Source of the DNA: Acorus gramineus
Taxonomy: Eukaryota > Streptophyta > Magnoliopsida > Acorales > Acoraceae
Assembly (NCBI GenBank): GCA_030737835.1
Contig: CM060847.1
Coordinates: 26,708,843-26,772,842, forward strand
Length of the DNA stretch: 64,000 nt
Reading direction: 5' to 3'
A program made the position numbers and the translations under genes. Position 1 is the first letter of the stretch. Each line of letters opens with the position of its first letter. Below the pieces are notes generated by a model that worked only from the letters and a program-made list of their open reading frames with translations, did no database searches and was not told the origin of the DNA. Shown piece by piece: positions 23,901 to 35,520 of the stretch.

Positions 23901-24352
23901 ACCGCCGTCGCCGTGAGCTCGCCTTCGAGGTCGGTGATCATGTGTTCTTGAAGGTGTCCCCGATGAAGGGCATCTTCCGATTCGGTGTGCGGGGCAAGCT
24001 GAGTCCGCGTTTCATTGGGCCATTCCTCATCCTCGAGCGAGTTGGAGAGGTGGCCTATCGCATAGCTCTGCCCCCACAGTTGGCTCAGGCCCATGACGTC
24101 TTCCACGTCTCGCAGCTGAGGCGATACGTCCACGATCCTGCTCACATCATCCCGTTCGAGCCGCTCGTCTTCGAGCCGGACTTGTCTTTCGTGGAGCAGC
24201 CGATTGAGATCATGGACCGCCGCGAGAAGAGGCTCCGCACCAAGACCGTCCAGCTGGTCAAGGTGCGATGGCAGCACCGTTCCGGTGCCGAGGCCACCTG
24301 GGAGCTCGAGGACGCCATGCGTGACGCGTATCCGCATCTTTTCCCTTCTTAG
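20924..24352 (+). pseudogene. Gypsy pol: protease, RT, RNase H, integrase, chromodomain-like tail (frameshifted)
   Basis: Aspartic protease [10 protein letters not shown] at about 21011-21040. Reverse transcriptase from about 21640 with [19 protein letters not shown] and [13 protein letters not shown] small deletion at about 21881 shifts frame, then [20 protein letters not shown] and the catalytic [11 protein letters not shown] (about 22018-22050). RNase [42 protein letters not shown]. Another shift lies near 23025. Integrase (frame 23051-24352) has an HHCC finger ending CLVCQQVK, and the DDE residues in MDFVSGLP, SDRDARFTS and QTDGQSERTIQTLEDM. The C-terminal VKVRWQHR...ATWELEDAMR is the chromodomain-like tail of Tekay/Del elements, thought to guide insertion to heterochromatin. 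All domains are present but the frame breaks inactivate the copy. Confidence 0.95.
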
Positions 24353-24387
24353 ATGTTCTTGTATTTATTTTGAGGACAAAATTTCCT

Positions 24388-24400
24388 AAGGGGGGGAGAA
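24388..24400 (+). other. Polypurine tract
   Basis: AAGGGGGGGAGAA directly before the 3' LTR at 24401, preceded by TGAGGACAAAATTTCC. It primes plus-strand DNA synthesis in this family. The same tract appears inverted at 52602-52618. Confidence 0.92.
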
Positions 24401-27351
24401 TGTTATATATGTGTCACTTTTTGGCCTGTTGGTAACCATTGGAGCATTTTAGCAGTTTTTAAAATTTTTGCATTTTTCGATCGGAACCGCAAAATTTTGG
24501 ACTGTTAGCTATCGTCCTGAGTTAGAGGACTCCGATTGAAAATCTAACTGCATATTATGTGTCCTGGTGCCATTTTAAGCCACTCATGAAAATTTCATCG
24601 AATTCCGGCAACGTTTTCAAAATTTCACAGTTCCGGGGCGTATCTGGGTTTTTAAGTCGCTACTATATAAATGTGGATCTAATTTTGAAACACTATTCAT
24701 CATCCCTACCAACTTTCCCTCTCTCCTCTCTCTCTTTTTCTCCTTTTGAGGCCCTTAGACCCCTCAAAACCAAAAACCCAAAACCTAAGAAGTGTAGATC
24801 GGGTCCCGATCTACACCCCGGTACCTTCAAATCCCGATTCCGACGATCCTAGCCTCTCCGTCCTCCCCTCTTTCTCCTCTGTTTTGGGCCGTTTCGAAGG
24901 CCGAGATAGATCGGGGCGTAGGAGGGCCTTTGTGAAAGGTTTCGGTGCGCGGAGAGCACCCGGTCACCCTTCCTCCCCTTGGTAAGCTTTCTTTCCCTCT
25001 TTTTCATGCTTAGATGCTTGATAGGAGGGGGTTTTTGGTTTGGGAGGTGGTCGGCGGCTGTGGGAGGTCGTGGAGGTGGTTGGGGGCGGTCGGAGGCCGT
25101 CGGAGGCCATTGGGTGGTGGTGGAGGTGCTCGGGCAGTGGGCTTCTGTTCCGGGCAGCAGGCAGCAGCGGCAGCAGCGCAGGCAGCGCGCGGGCTGGACG
25201 CGCGCGGGCGTGCGCGCGTGCGTGCGCTCGGGGAGCGGGTGGCCAGCAGAGCGCGCGTGCAGTGCGGGTCTGTGCGCGAGGAGCTGGTCGTGCGGGTCTG
25301 TGCGCGAGGAGCTGGTCGTGCGGGTCTAGTGCAAGGGCTGGTCGGGCGGCTGGTGCGGGGAGATGTGCGAGCGGCGATGCGCGCGGAGTGCGTGCTGGGC
25401 GCGCTGGACGGGTTGGCGGGTGCTGGGGGTGATGGCCGAGGCGGCTGTGGTGCGCGCGGGGCGCGGTGAGGTGGCGGAGGTGCGCGCGGGGTGCATGCGG
25501 GGCGAGGCGCTGCGTGCGGGGGCGTGCGGGGTGCTCGCGGGCCGGCGCGAGGCGTGCGGGGCGCGCACGGGCTGCTGCGGCTGGACGCAGTGGACGCGCG
25601 GTGCCCCGGGTGGTGCGGCGGTGTGTCCAGGCGGCGGGCAGGGGCCCGACGGGGTGCGGGGTGCGTGGGCTGAAGCGCGGCGGTGCACCCGGGCGATCGG
25701 GTGGCCGTGCGGGTGGCTGCCGGGGGTGCGGATGGTTGCCGGGGTGCTCGGGCTAGCGTGCGTGCAGGTCGTATGCACGTTTGCCCGAGTGTTGGGTATT
25801 TATTTGTGTATGTTGTGTATTTTGGGGTATCTGTGGATTATACTCACCAATTAATATCTTATCTTGCAGATCTCGACGGACGGTCGCGCGTTGACCCGAT
25901 TTCCGGTGAGTGGGACAACCCAACCCAGTTTGGGAGGCGCTACATGCCTTGGAGCGTGTACCGTCCTCCCCTGGGGCACATAGTTAGTATTAACTGTTGT
26001 TTTAAAATCCATGTAAGCATGATGTGTGTGTGTAGAATGCATGCCACCCTAGACTTGTATGTTAGGGACTTGCACCCTTAGGATTTGTGCATGAGCCGTG
26101 TGTCATGTCACCCCGTTATCATGCTAGGAAAGCCCGGCCTGTGCATGCGTCCTATTAGTTTGATTTATTTAATTAAATGCAAGCTTTAATATGGATAGCA
26201 TGTTTAGGGAATATAAGGGGGCCTTGCGAGGTTAACATTGAGACCCGGGTTAGGGTACTCCGTGTTCCTCTTTTGGTTGTCGGATGTCCTACATCGGGAC
26301 CTCAGGTTACCCTCCCAAGGTCTCTTTTCCCCCTTGTTGTCTCATTTATTTCCCCGCATCCTGGTTATGCGCGCTAGTGGAATTAAGAGGAATTCAAGAC
26401 ATTAGAGTAGTAGAGTTGTGCTGTCAGCGGATCCGAGTGGATCATATTCGATGGATAGGTTGTTCTGTTCCCTCCGTTGGATCTGTGTAGAGACTACCCC
26501 GGCGTTAGAAAGGTTGTCCCGTGCAGGGGCTTCCACCAGTAGGCGCCTCCTGATTTGGTAGAAGGACTGCGCCGAACGTGGGAGTGGCCAAACGACCTAC
26601 GGAGTGGGGAGAGACTATCGGTGGACCGAGGGTGACCAACAGCCTAGTCAGTCCCAAGAGCCTAGGTCACCTGTTGAGAGGTGAGGGTGAGGGTATGGTG
26701 AGCCGGCGATGCGACAACCCACAGGATTGTGAATGGATGATTATCCACCCATTAAGTCCCAACATCCTAGGTCACCTATTGAGGGTGAGGGTGAGGGTAA
26801 GGGTATGGCGGTTCGGCGATGTGACGAACCCCCGGATTTGTGATGTTTATGCCGCTTTGGGCTATTGGCTTGATTTAAATGTGGTTAATATGAACTGTAT
26901 GCATGGGTTGTGCTATTCACTGAGCGTGTGGCTCACCCCTCGCATATTGTCTTTTTCAGTGATCTCTGAGGGAGGAGCTTCCCGAGCGACTACACCAGTA
27001 GAGGAGTAGCGCCACGTCCCTCGAGTTTCTAGGCCATCAGCACCCTTCTCTTGTTGTATGTATATACTTCTGTGCTTGGGCACCTAGTTTGGATTATGTA
27101 TGGATTTTATTTGTGTATATATATGGACATGTTGGCTCTCACAGGACATACGATTATGTATCGAGTCTGTAGTATGTTGTTGATTACAGACTCAGTCTTT
27201 TAGCTTCCGCATTTGGTGTATATATTATGTCAGCCCTGCTTTATCTGTGTTGTCATATTTGCTGTTGTTTGAGTATGTTATTGAACTCCTGTATACTGAT
27301 ATCTTATATACACTTGCCGCGTCCCGGGGACGGCCGCCCTGGGTCGTGACA
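24401..27351 (+). repeat. 3' LTR of the gypsy element (2951 bp)
   Basis: TGTTATATATGTGTCAC...GGGTCGTGACA, collinear with the 5' LTR with small indels (for example the loss of a few bases before the TATA box at 24664). The intron-like signals are at 24982 and 25869. Confidence 0.95.
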
Positions 27352-27356
27352 AGCTT

Positions 27357-29388
27357 TCCATTGTGGCCAACAATTTTTTCGTCTGCATTCATCCACTGAA
27401 CGTGGTTCTAAATCATTATCTGAAATGATTTCTGTAGCTACTGCAAATGAGAATATATCATCAACAAGCACTTGCTTTCGATCCCACAATATTTGTGAAT
27501 TTGCATAATTTATGGAAATTTCTTCATTTCCATGTACTTGTTCTTCATGCACGTCACTTCAGGGACGTCAGTCTCTTCAGGGACTTGTGTCACTTCAGGG
27601 ACTTCTTCCTCTGTAGGAGTTATTATTGTGGGTCTTTCAAGTGTTTCATACTCTTCTAGAGAATTATTCTTCATTGTTTTTCTCCTTCGGGGAGCTGAAT
27701 CTTTTGAGCCTATAGGTCTTCCACGCTTCAGGCGTGTTTTTGTTGATTCATTAGCCGGCATATTAACAGTTTTTCCTATTGGAACATTAATTCGAGCTGG
27801 AGTATTAGCAGCTGGAATATGTGATTTCATCACTTTTGCTGCATCATTGAATGCATCTGGCAATTGATGCGCAATTCTTTGAAGATGGTGATTCTTTGCA
27901 CTTCAGTTTCACATTGATTAGTGCGAGGATCAAGATGAGACAAAGATGGAGTTTTCCATGTAAGTTCACGTCGTTCTTCTGGCGACGGATTTTCTCCCCC
28001 TAACGACGGGAATATTGTCTCATCAAAATGACAATCCGCAAATCGAGCGGTAAAAACATCCCCTGTCAATGGTTCAAGATATCTTATAATAGAAGGAGAA
28101 TCAAAGCCTACATAAATTCCCAATCGACGTTGAGGGCCCATTTTAGTTCGTTGTGTAGGGGCAATAGGAACTTGTACAGCACAACCAAAAATTCGAAGAT
28201 GTGAAATATTTGGTTGATGACCCAGTACGAGCTGTAAAGGGGAATATTGATGATAAGCAGTTGGCCGAAGGCGAACTAATGCTGCTGCATGCAATATAGC
28301 GTGACCCCAAGCTGAAACGGGTAATTTTGTCCTCAAAAGCATAGGACGTGCAATTAGCTGAAGATGCTTAATAAATGATTCAGCTAATCCATTTTGGGTG
28401 TGCACATGAGCAACAGGGTGTTCAACATCGATGCCATGCGACATACAATAGTCGTTAAAAGTTTTCGATGTGAATTCACCAGCTCCATCAAGACGTATTG
28501 ACTTTATAGGATAATCCGAAAAATGAGACTGTAATCGGATTATCTGAGCAAGTAGTCTTGCAAATGCAGCATTCCGAGTGGATAATAGACAAACATGCGA
28601 CCATCTAGCAGATGCGTCTATCAATACCATAAAATACTTGAATGGTCCACATGGGGGGTGGATTGGGCCACATATATCCCCTTGGATTCTTTGCAAAAAT
28701 GTTGGTGACTCAACATTGACTTTTGTAGGGGATGGTCTAACTATCAATTTTCCTTGTGAGCACGAAGTGCATTGATAGTGATTAGGTAAAAGAATCTTCT
28801 GGTTCTTTAACGAATGCCCAAATGAATTATCAATTATTCGACGCATCATTGTAGATCCTGGATGCCCGAGACGATCATGCCAAAGTGTAAAAATATCTGA
28901 ATCATAGAACTTCTGGTTCATTACAGCATATGATTCGATTGTTTTTATGGTTGTATAATACAACCCAGATGAGAAAGCATGAAGTTTCTCTAATACATGT
29001 TTTTGGCCTGAAACAATTGAAGTAATGCATAAATACTCCATATTGTTTTCATTGATAGTCTCAATATGATATCCATTAAGACGGATATCCTTAAAACTTA
29101 GCAGATTTCTTCTGAATATAATGCATCATTAATACAAAATTTTGTACCTCCTGGTAATATTATATTTGCTCTTCCGGAGCCTTCAATTAATTTCGTAGTA
29201 CCAGAAATGGTATTAACATTTGCATTGATTAATGTCAATGTCGAGAAATATTGTTTATTTCGTAGGATCGTATGTGTTGTAGCGCTGTCTGCTAGACAAA
29301 TGTCACCAACCATAGCTATTCTTGTAAAAAAAAAAAAGAAATAAATAAGATAAATATAAAAATAAGAAAAATGGATTTTAGATAACAA
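27357..29388 (-). pseudogene. Copia pol, 5' half: protease and integrase (broken)
   Basis: A protease remnant with DICLADSATTHTIL lies at 29388-29098 (D-S-A-T in place of the usual D-S-G-A/T). A frame slip at about 29115 leads into the GAG-pre-integrase region and integrase (29041-27830), with the HHCC finger (LWHDRLGHPG ... CTSCSQGK) and D,D,E residues in GDICGPI, LDGAGEFTS and NGLAESF. The C-terminal GKLI... and FGCAVQVPI regions and a proline/acidic linker (27863-27510) follow. The frame then runs through PRSVDECRRKNCWPQWK (27405-27358) and stops at the gypsy insertion. It continues at 16470 beyond the insert. Upstream of the protease no gag is seen. Confidence 0.9.
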
Positions 29389-31039
29389 AGAAAAATTATA
29401 ATTATAAAAATTATAAAAGTCTGATCGTACATCTGGTACGTGACCATACTTTTAAAGCACCAAATACATAACAATCATTTTCCTTGTGTTAGGGGTTTGT
29501 TCTGCAACCCTTTTCCCTTCAATTATGCTTTTATTTAATAGCAAATCACTTCTAGTAATTTGAGATATTTTACAAACTCTATGATTGTTGTACTTTCAAC
29601 TATATAAATCTTGATCTCATCATTCATGACCACAACTTCCATGGCGAACATAAAATAAAATGCATTTACTTTGGGTAATGATGCTATGCTGTTGAGTTGA
29701 GTTACATGATATTTGAAAAAATCGTTGTTCGGCAACGAGAATATATAAAATTGATGCTCTCAATATTGCTACAACTGGAGCATATTTGAGGCATAATGGC
29801 CGGTGGACCTTTGTCAATGAGGTATTAATCTTTAAATCCTCTTCATTATGATGATGATGATGGTCAAATCTAATCATAATTTACATGTTCCTGCTGGGAT
29901 ACATGGATCTTTTTTTTATTATTATTTGGTCCTTCAAGGACCCAAAAAATATATCATATAACTTTTGTTTGGTCCTACAGGGACACGAGCAATCATGATT
30001 TTTGTATAGTCCTTCAGGAATAGAACAAAATAAAATTTGTATGATCCTTCATGGATACAATATAATCATAGTCCTTCAAGGACATTTTTAATCATATCTT
30101 TTACATGATTATTCAGGGATCCATGTAATAACATTTTTTGTCTGATCCTACAGGGACACAAGACTTTATAATATCAAAATAAATCACTCATAAGTAAATA
30201 AACCTTGAATTTAAGATGTAAAAATAAACTTGTTACAGCATATAAATTTAGTGTCATTTATACATAGATTTACCTCAACTCCTTGTAAACAACAAATAGG
30301 GCTTCAAATAGGGCTAGAAGAAATAAGAAAGAAATGTGTACAAAAGTCACCATATAAATATTGTTTTGGTGTGATCAATACTTTTAATAATAATATATAA
30401 TACATATACAAAGAACATATTTATCTTTGTGGAAAATATTATTCCACGACAGATAAACTATATACAAACAATAATATAAAACAAATGCATATATAAATTA
30501 AAAAATCGGTGCATCTTGCATTGTACTTGTGTTGCTAACCGACTTGGTTAAAAGTTTGCAACAACATATTTGAATAATATCTTCATGATGAAGTCTTTAA
30601 ATTAAATCTAATATATGTATTCAGAGGATAAATAAATTGACATCAATAAAAAACATGTAACTGATGTTCTTGAGCTGCATCAATTTATTTATTAATCAAT
30701 AAACTTGTATAATAGGATATTCACAATGACTATGATGGTGTAAATATCAAATATATACAAATACAATGAAATGATTACATCATACTCATCATATAAGAGA
30801 ACAAAGAGAGAAATAGTGATGAGATAAGATCAAAATGAAAAATATATAATACTGTTAGCATGCATGAGTGACACCTGTAAAAGCTCACGGTTTGACAAAG
30901 AAATCAACATATATCATATGAGACACATATATAATACTGTTTATGTTGAACCAGTCCCTGCACACATCGCCAAAAAAATACAAACCATTGAATCGAATCA
31001 TTCTCTCAGATTTTGTGTGGGCTTGAAAACCAAAGGCTT
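29389..31039 (-). other. Copia leader region without a recognisable gag
   Basis: About 1.65 kb where gag should lie. Only small frames occur, with no retrotransposon gag domain and no CCHC zinc knuckle. It is AT-rich and contains spaced repeats of a TCCTTCAAGGAC-like motif (29925-30160). Either gag was deleted and replaced, or it has decayed beyond recognition. Confidence 0.6.
29925..30160 (-). repeat. Degenerate spaced repeat, TCCTNCAGGGACA-like
   Basis: Seven or so occurrences at roughly 30-40 bp spacing: GGTCCTTCAAGGACC, GGTCCTACAGGGACACGAG, GTCCTTCAGGAATAG, ATCCTTCATGGATAC, GTCCTTCAAGGACA, ATTCAGGGATCCATG, GATCCTACAGGGACAC. The core is partly palindromic (CCTTNAAGG). Confidence 0.7.
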
Positions 31040-31053
31040 ATTCGTGCTGATAA
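31040..31053 (-). other. Copia primer-binding site (probable)
   Basis: On the minus strand the 5' LTR end (TTTACGACA) is followed by CG and TTATCAGCACGAA, which shares TATCAG with the initiator tRNA-Met primer site but diverges after it. Position and partial match support a primer site of copia type. Confidence 0.55.
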
Positions 31054-31055
31054 CG

Positions 31056-31385
31056 TGTCGTAAACTAAATAGAATATGATATATAAGAGTATATAAACAA
31101 AGCACACAAACATATAGAAGAGAAGTAGAGAGAGATTCTTATTCACTATTTGTTGGTTGGTGGAATACAAGAGAAACCCCTCTATTTATAGGATGCATAG
31201 AGGAATCCCAAAGGTGGAGAGTTACAAGTCTATAGAGGTGAGGGGGAGATAGTGGGGCAATAATGGAGGTGTTATGGAATAGAAGAGTGGGGGAGATTAT
31301 AAAGTTGAATGAGAGGGTTATGGAGTTGAAGAGTGAGGGAGGTTATGGATCAGAGAAGTGATGGTTATCCACGATACTCACAACA
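31056..31385 (-). repeat. 5' LTR of the copia element (330 bp)
   Basis: TGTCGTAAACTA...ACTCACAACA, followed by the TSD ACATA. It carries a tandem-like extra segment at about 31295-31345 (GAGTGGGGGAGATTATAAAG / GAGTGAGGGAGGTTATGGAT) absent from the 3' LTR. Confidence 0.92.
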
Positions 31386-31639
31386 ACATATAATTTGATG
31401 ATGATTTTTGAGATTGGATATATGAAAACTCCAATTAATCTCATTTCATAATCTTAAAATTAAAAAAAAAATTGAAATGAATAAAAACAGAAAAATTGAT
31501 AAACAAGAAAATAAATGCAATTATTTCTGGGCGGCGCTAAAATCCAAAATACATCCATGTCCAAAGGACCACTGGTGCGTGTAAGACAGCTGTGAGTGCT
31601 TTGTTCGTAATAAAATTATAATTCGAGATCTACACATTA

Positions 31640-32690
31640 AAAAAATAAAATGTTAAACTCAATCTATTTTACATTAAGATACATATTATATAAGTTTTTA
31701 TTTTTAATAATAATAATTATAAATATATAAATATGCTTTGATAAAAATTATATAATATATTTTGACTTTCTAGTTTAATGAAGACATTTTTAGTAAATAT
31801 AAAAAATTTAACGAAATTTATATATATTTTGTTTAACAATGCATATGTTTACTAGATTTCTAATTATATATATAATATATATATATATATATAATATATA
31901 TATATATATAAAAACATATATAATATGTTTATATTAACAATGTAAAATAGATTGAGTTTAACATTTTATTTTTGGGATTTTTAGTTTTAAGTCCCATTAA
32001 ATATACCTATTTAGGGATCCGTCCCCTACTTCTTCATATTTTTTTTTAGTCCCCATATTCAACCGTTTATTTAATTTTTAGTCCTTCCGTCAAACGTCCG
32101 TCCATACACCGTTAATTTGTGAAATGTGATTTTATTTTTAAGTCCCTATAAACTATGTTATTTAGTTATAAGTCCCTATAACTATGTTATTTAGTGATTA
32201 GTCCCTGTAAAATATGAAGAAGGGAGGGACTAATCAATAAATAACATAGTTTACAAGGACTTAAAAATAAATCATATTTCACAAATTAACGGTGTATGGA
32301 CAGACGTTTGACAGAGGGACTAAAAACCAAATAGATGGTTGAATATGGGGACTAAAAAGGAAATATGAAGAAGTGAGAGACCGATCCCTAAATAGGCGTG
32401 TTTATAGGAACTTAAACATAAAAATCCCAAATATAAAATGCTAAGCTCAATCTATTTTAAATTAATATAAACATATTATATATGTTTTTATTTTTAATAA
32501 TAATAATAAATATATAAATATGCTTTGATGAAAATTATATAATATATTTTGACTTTCTAGTTGAATGAAGACATTTTTAATAAATATAAAAAATTTAACA
32601 AAATTTATATATATCTCGTTTAACAATGCATATGTTTACTAGATTTTTTATTATATATATAATGACTGTATTTTAGACTGTAGAATTGAC
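31640..32690. repeat. Composite of AT-rich MITE-like repeats
   Basis: A block of about 240 bp at 31650-31900 is repeated in direct orientation at 32438-32665 (shared ATGCTTTGAT, TTTGACTTTCTAGTT, AACAATGCATATGTTTACTAG). The terminal motif CTCAATCTATTTTA also occurs inverted at about 31943-31960. An (AT)n run lies at 31868-31910. A separate foldback element (31974-32428) sits between the direct copies. No coding capacity. Confidence 0.7.
31974..32428. mobile_element. Foldback MITE-like element with long terminal inverted repeats
   Basis: GGGATTTTTAGTTTTAAGTCC at 31974 is mirrored by the segment ending AAAAATCCC at 32428. The arms of about 200 bp carry repeated AGTCCCTATAA/TTACAAGGACT motifs and CACCGTTAATTTGTGAAAT with its complement. 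A GGG-start long TIR suggests a Mutator-like non-autonomous element. The immediate flanks are themselves inverted, so no clean 9-bp TSD is visible. Confidence 0.7.
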
Positions 32691-32699
32691 TGAGTGTAG

Positions 32700-35290
32700 C
32701 AGCACCTTAAAAAAAAACAACTATTTTATGTTAATAATTTTTTCAGTGAAATCATAATCTGTCAATGAAAATTTAATTCATGAAGCTATTCAAATTTACA
32801 TCAGTATTGTTAGAGAGTTAGATTTTAAAAAAAATCAGGGTTATATAAATTTCAGGCTGTTTACATTGTTATTTGGAATTTTTTGCTTATTTTAATTATA
32901 AATATGCCAACTGATCTGTACCGGAAGAAAACAAAAGATACACATCAAGAATGTACTTTAAAATATTATATATAATGTGTAATTACAACCCAAATGATTG
33001 TCTACATTCTTGAGTTGGCAAAATAATAACTTTTTAGTATAATAAAATATATTATTTATTACTCACAATCTTAAGCAAATATTATATTAAGATTATATAT
33101 GATCGCCAGTCCTCACATGCAGAGAGTATCCAATCACGCGGTGGGGTCTGGGAGTTGCGGTGCGATTTGATCTCGTTCGACGGAAGATTAATCAAACTTT
33201 AGACAAGACTAACTGCACACTCACACGATCTTTTCCAATAGAGAGGAGCATTCGGTGGAAGCGGTGAACTGCACTTGCTTTCTATATGAATTGTCTTCTT
33301 TCAAGTCTAACCTCACCGCTGCGCTCGTGAGCCTAAGGTCACACATGTCATGAAATCATTGGTGCCCAGTGTACAAGTGTCAGTCATCAAAGGGTCTCGT
33401 TAAGTTGTGACGTAGGTTGTCCGTGACTGACACTTGGCGGGTTAGGATTGGATTGTTTTCACTTCAAAAAAATAAGACTAACAAAACCAAAATAAATTAA
33501 ATTAAACACATGATTATTTATAATCAATATCAATATTCATTTAAGTCATTCATTTTACATTAAATTTTTTATTGTTGTCCATTAGCCTATTAATACCATG
33601 AGTCATTTTCTTTACCATTTGACTTAGTTCGGTTCGGTTTATGGTCAAAGCAATTCAATTGTATTTTGTTTCAGTTCAGTTTTTTTGTTAGATAAGATTA
33701 TAATTTGGTTCAGTTTGATATTGCTTGCAATAAATCAACAAACCGATTGAATTGCACCCGTAGTTCTGTCTAACTTCGCTTCCATTAGAGTGAATAGAGA
33801 CTTCTTCCTTTTGGCACGTAGTAGATTATTTGTTTTAGTAGCAAAACCATAGAGGTTGAACTGTTTCAATAAAGTGTGTAATCATCCAACTTAGGATGAA
33901 TTTATGTGATCATGGTTGATGTATAAAGTTCTAAATTATTTAGATTTGAGCTTTATGTTTATGTGTCAAATGGATGATGAATGAACTCCCCACATTGCTA
34001 TGTGATTCGAGGTTTAATTTTGTAAGGGAGCGCATTGAGTCCTACATCTAAATAAGGGTGGGTTTGTGACATTACAGAATTATTGAAGAAGATTATAATA
34101 TGTGGAGTAGCTGCTCAGGAATAATCCCACATTGAAAGTTCAAAAAAAATTTCTACTTTATATATTATTAGCCCACTTGAAGAAGAGTGTATTGGAAAAG
34201 ACAAAGGAGACCATTCATAAATTTATAATTTAACATTATCCTAAAACAAAAATAAAGGCTAAAATGACAAATTGCTCAAAATAATCAACAAACAAGATGG
34301 ATAAGCTCTGATGCACTCCTATAGCTTGCCTTGAGAGCTACAAAATGAATTGGATTGTAGTGGTTTTATTCTAAAGCAAATTTTTGGTTTCATGTAAATG
34401 CCAAAAAGAAAAAGAGGTACGGTAGCCACTCGTAATTCTTTCAATTGTTGGTGGTCCATTCTACATGATGTCAAGTGTGACCATCCATATATCATTCCAA
34501 GCTGAAAAAAGTATATAAAAAATAAAAGAGAGTATTCTCCTCTCCACCCAACTAATTGCGTGCATGTGCTTATCTACATGAGGACACCACCACACATGCA
34601 ATTTCTCAGTATTTGTTTTTTATGACGTATGGATTGTGATTTGTTGGAGACAAAAGGGTTTGCAAATATCTTTTTAAATTTTCTTATTAGAAAAGACCAA
34701 AATTAAAGTGCAATGTCATTTCATGAAGATATAAATTGGTACGTCTTTGCTAGCATTGTTGGAAGCAGGGGGAGCCTACTCGGAGCCCTAAGAATGAACT
34801 ACAACAGAGTCCTTGATGAGAGATCCCACCTTCCAGTCTACAGCAGTTCCTTGTATAAACAGATTGAATTGCAAGGAGACAGTTCAATATTTTTTGTCCA
34901 CTGGCTTTTCAAATTGTTTAATGCACGTTTGGATGTGCAGTAGGGAAGTTCTGAGTTCTGAAAATCTTGGAGGTTCAAACGCGTGTTTGAAAAGCATTTT
35001 TTGAGAGCCTTTGAAACGTGAAAAAAATTGACATGAAACAACGTGGATAAGCCCTTGAAAACAACATAAAAGATTGAATAAGCACATGAAGTTTTAAGGC
35101 GTGAATATGCCTTCACTCAAAAATACTGAGTTTGCTAAATGATCTACATAAATTAAATCACTTCCACGATACAACAAAACTCAATTGAAATCTGCGGTTA
35201 GCAACTCTGAAAATTTCTTCCAAATCTCTAGGAAATTGTTTTGAAAACTAATGATGGATATTTGCATAATGGAAAGTCTTCTATAGGACC
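32700..35290. other. AT-rich unique sequence, no gene recognised
   Basis: Only short frames. A more balanced stretch at 33100-33480 contains a 13-bp perfect inverted repeat. A 76-codon frame at 34713-34943 has no recognisable similarity. No splice-consistent gene could be built. Confidence 0.4.
33374..33436. repeat. 13-bp perfect inverted repeat
   Basis: CAAGTGTCAGTCA (33374-33386) and TGACTGACACTTG (33424-33436) are exact complements with a 37-nt loop containing GTGACGTAGG. Confidence 0.8.
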
Positions 35291-35295
35291 TGGAG

Positions 35296-35520
35296 GGGTG
35301 CCTCTATTAATTGTTAGTTGGAATCTGAATCCAGTCAGGTCTGAATACCATCAATATCAAGCTGCACAACCTGTGAATTAAACTACACATTATATGAATC
35401 AAATTGCATAGAGAGTAACTTGTACCCAACAACTGGCTGTGTAGTTTAATTCAAAGACTATGTAGTTCGATACTGATGGTACCCAAGCTTGAATCCAGAC
35501 TCCAATAGTTAGCCTCCTTA
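35296..35520. mobile_element. MITE-like inverted-repeat element
   Basis: The left arm GCCTCTATTAATTGTTAG...ACCATCAATATCAAGCTG...GAATTAAACTACAC is mirrored by GTGTAGTTTAATTC...CGATACTGATGGTACC...CCAATAGTTAGCCTCC. The arms are about 90 bp and the size about 225 bp, with no coding capacity. Confidence 0.65.

Larger units (their letters stand above)
16476..27351 (+). mobile_element. Complete Ty3/gypsy (Tekay/Del-like chromovirus) element
   Basis: 5' LTR 16476-19447, tRNA-Met primer site 19453, gag 19568-20717, protease-RT-RNase H-integrase-chromodomain 20924-24352, polypurine tract 24388-24400, 3' LTR 24401-27351, and a perfect 5-bp TSD AGCTT at 16471-16475 and 27352-27356. Total 10,876 bp. It landed in antisense orientation inside the copia pol, just after the PRSVDE...WPQWK region. 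The LTRs look alike by eye (one mismatch in the first 60 bp), but coding defects (frameshifts near 20150, 20715, 21883 and 23025, and a TAG at 20768) make it non-autonomous. The clade call rests on the pol motifs, the iMet primer site, the long LTRs and the C-terminal chromodomain-like tail. Confidence 0.97.
14379..31385 (-). mobile_element. Ty1/copia retrotransposon, split by a nested gypsy element
   Basis: LTRs at 14379-14662 (3') and 31056-31385 (5') have TGTT/TGTC...CAACA ends and a 5-bp TSD ACATA at 14374-14378 and 31386-31390. The coding order on the minus strand is protease, GAG-pre-integrase, integrase, reverse transcriptase, RNase H, the Ty1/copia order. The gypsy element 16476-27351 lies inside it; without that insert the element is about 6.1 kb. 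No gag domain is recognisable between the 5' LTR and the protease. Frameshifts and stops make it defective. A common plant copia lineage is likely from the reverse transcriptase motifs, but I do not fix the clade. Confidence 0.95.

Noticed and set aside
34085-34200. TRIM-like fragment (AATCCCACATTGAAAG motif)
   Set aside because: The motif is common in small plant LTR elements, but I could not find LTR ends, a primer site or a TSD.
34713-34943. Possible exon of 76 codons
   Set aside because: No recognisable similarity, no consistent splice partners, and AT-rich decayed surroundings.
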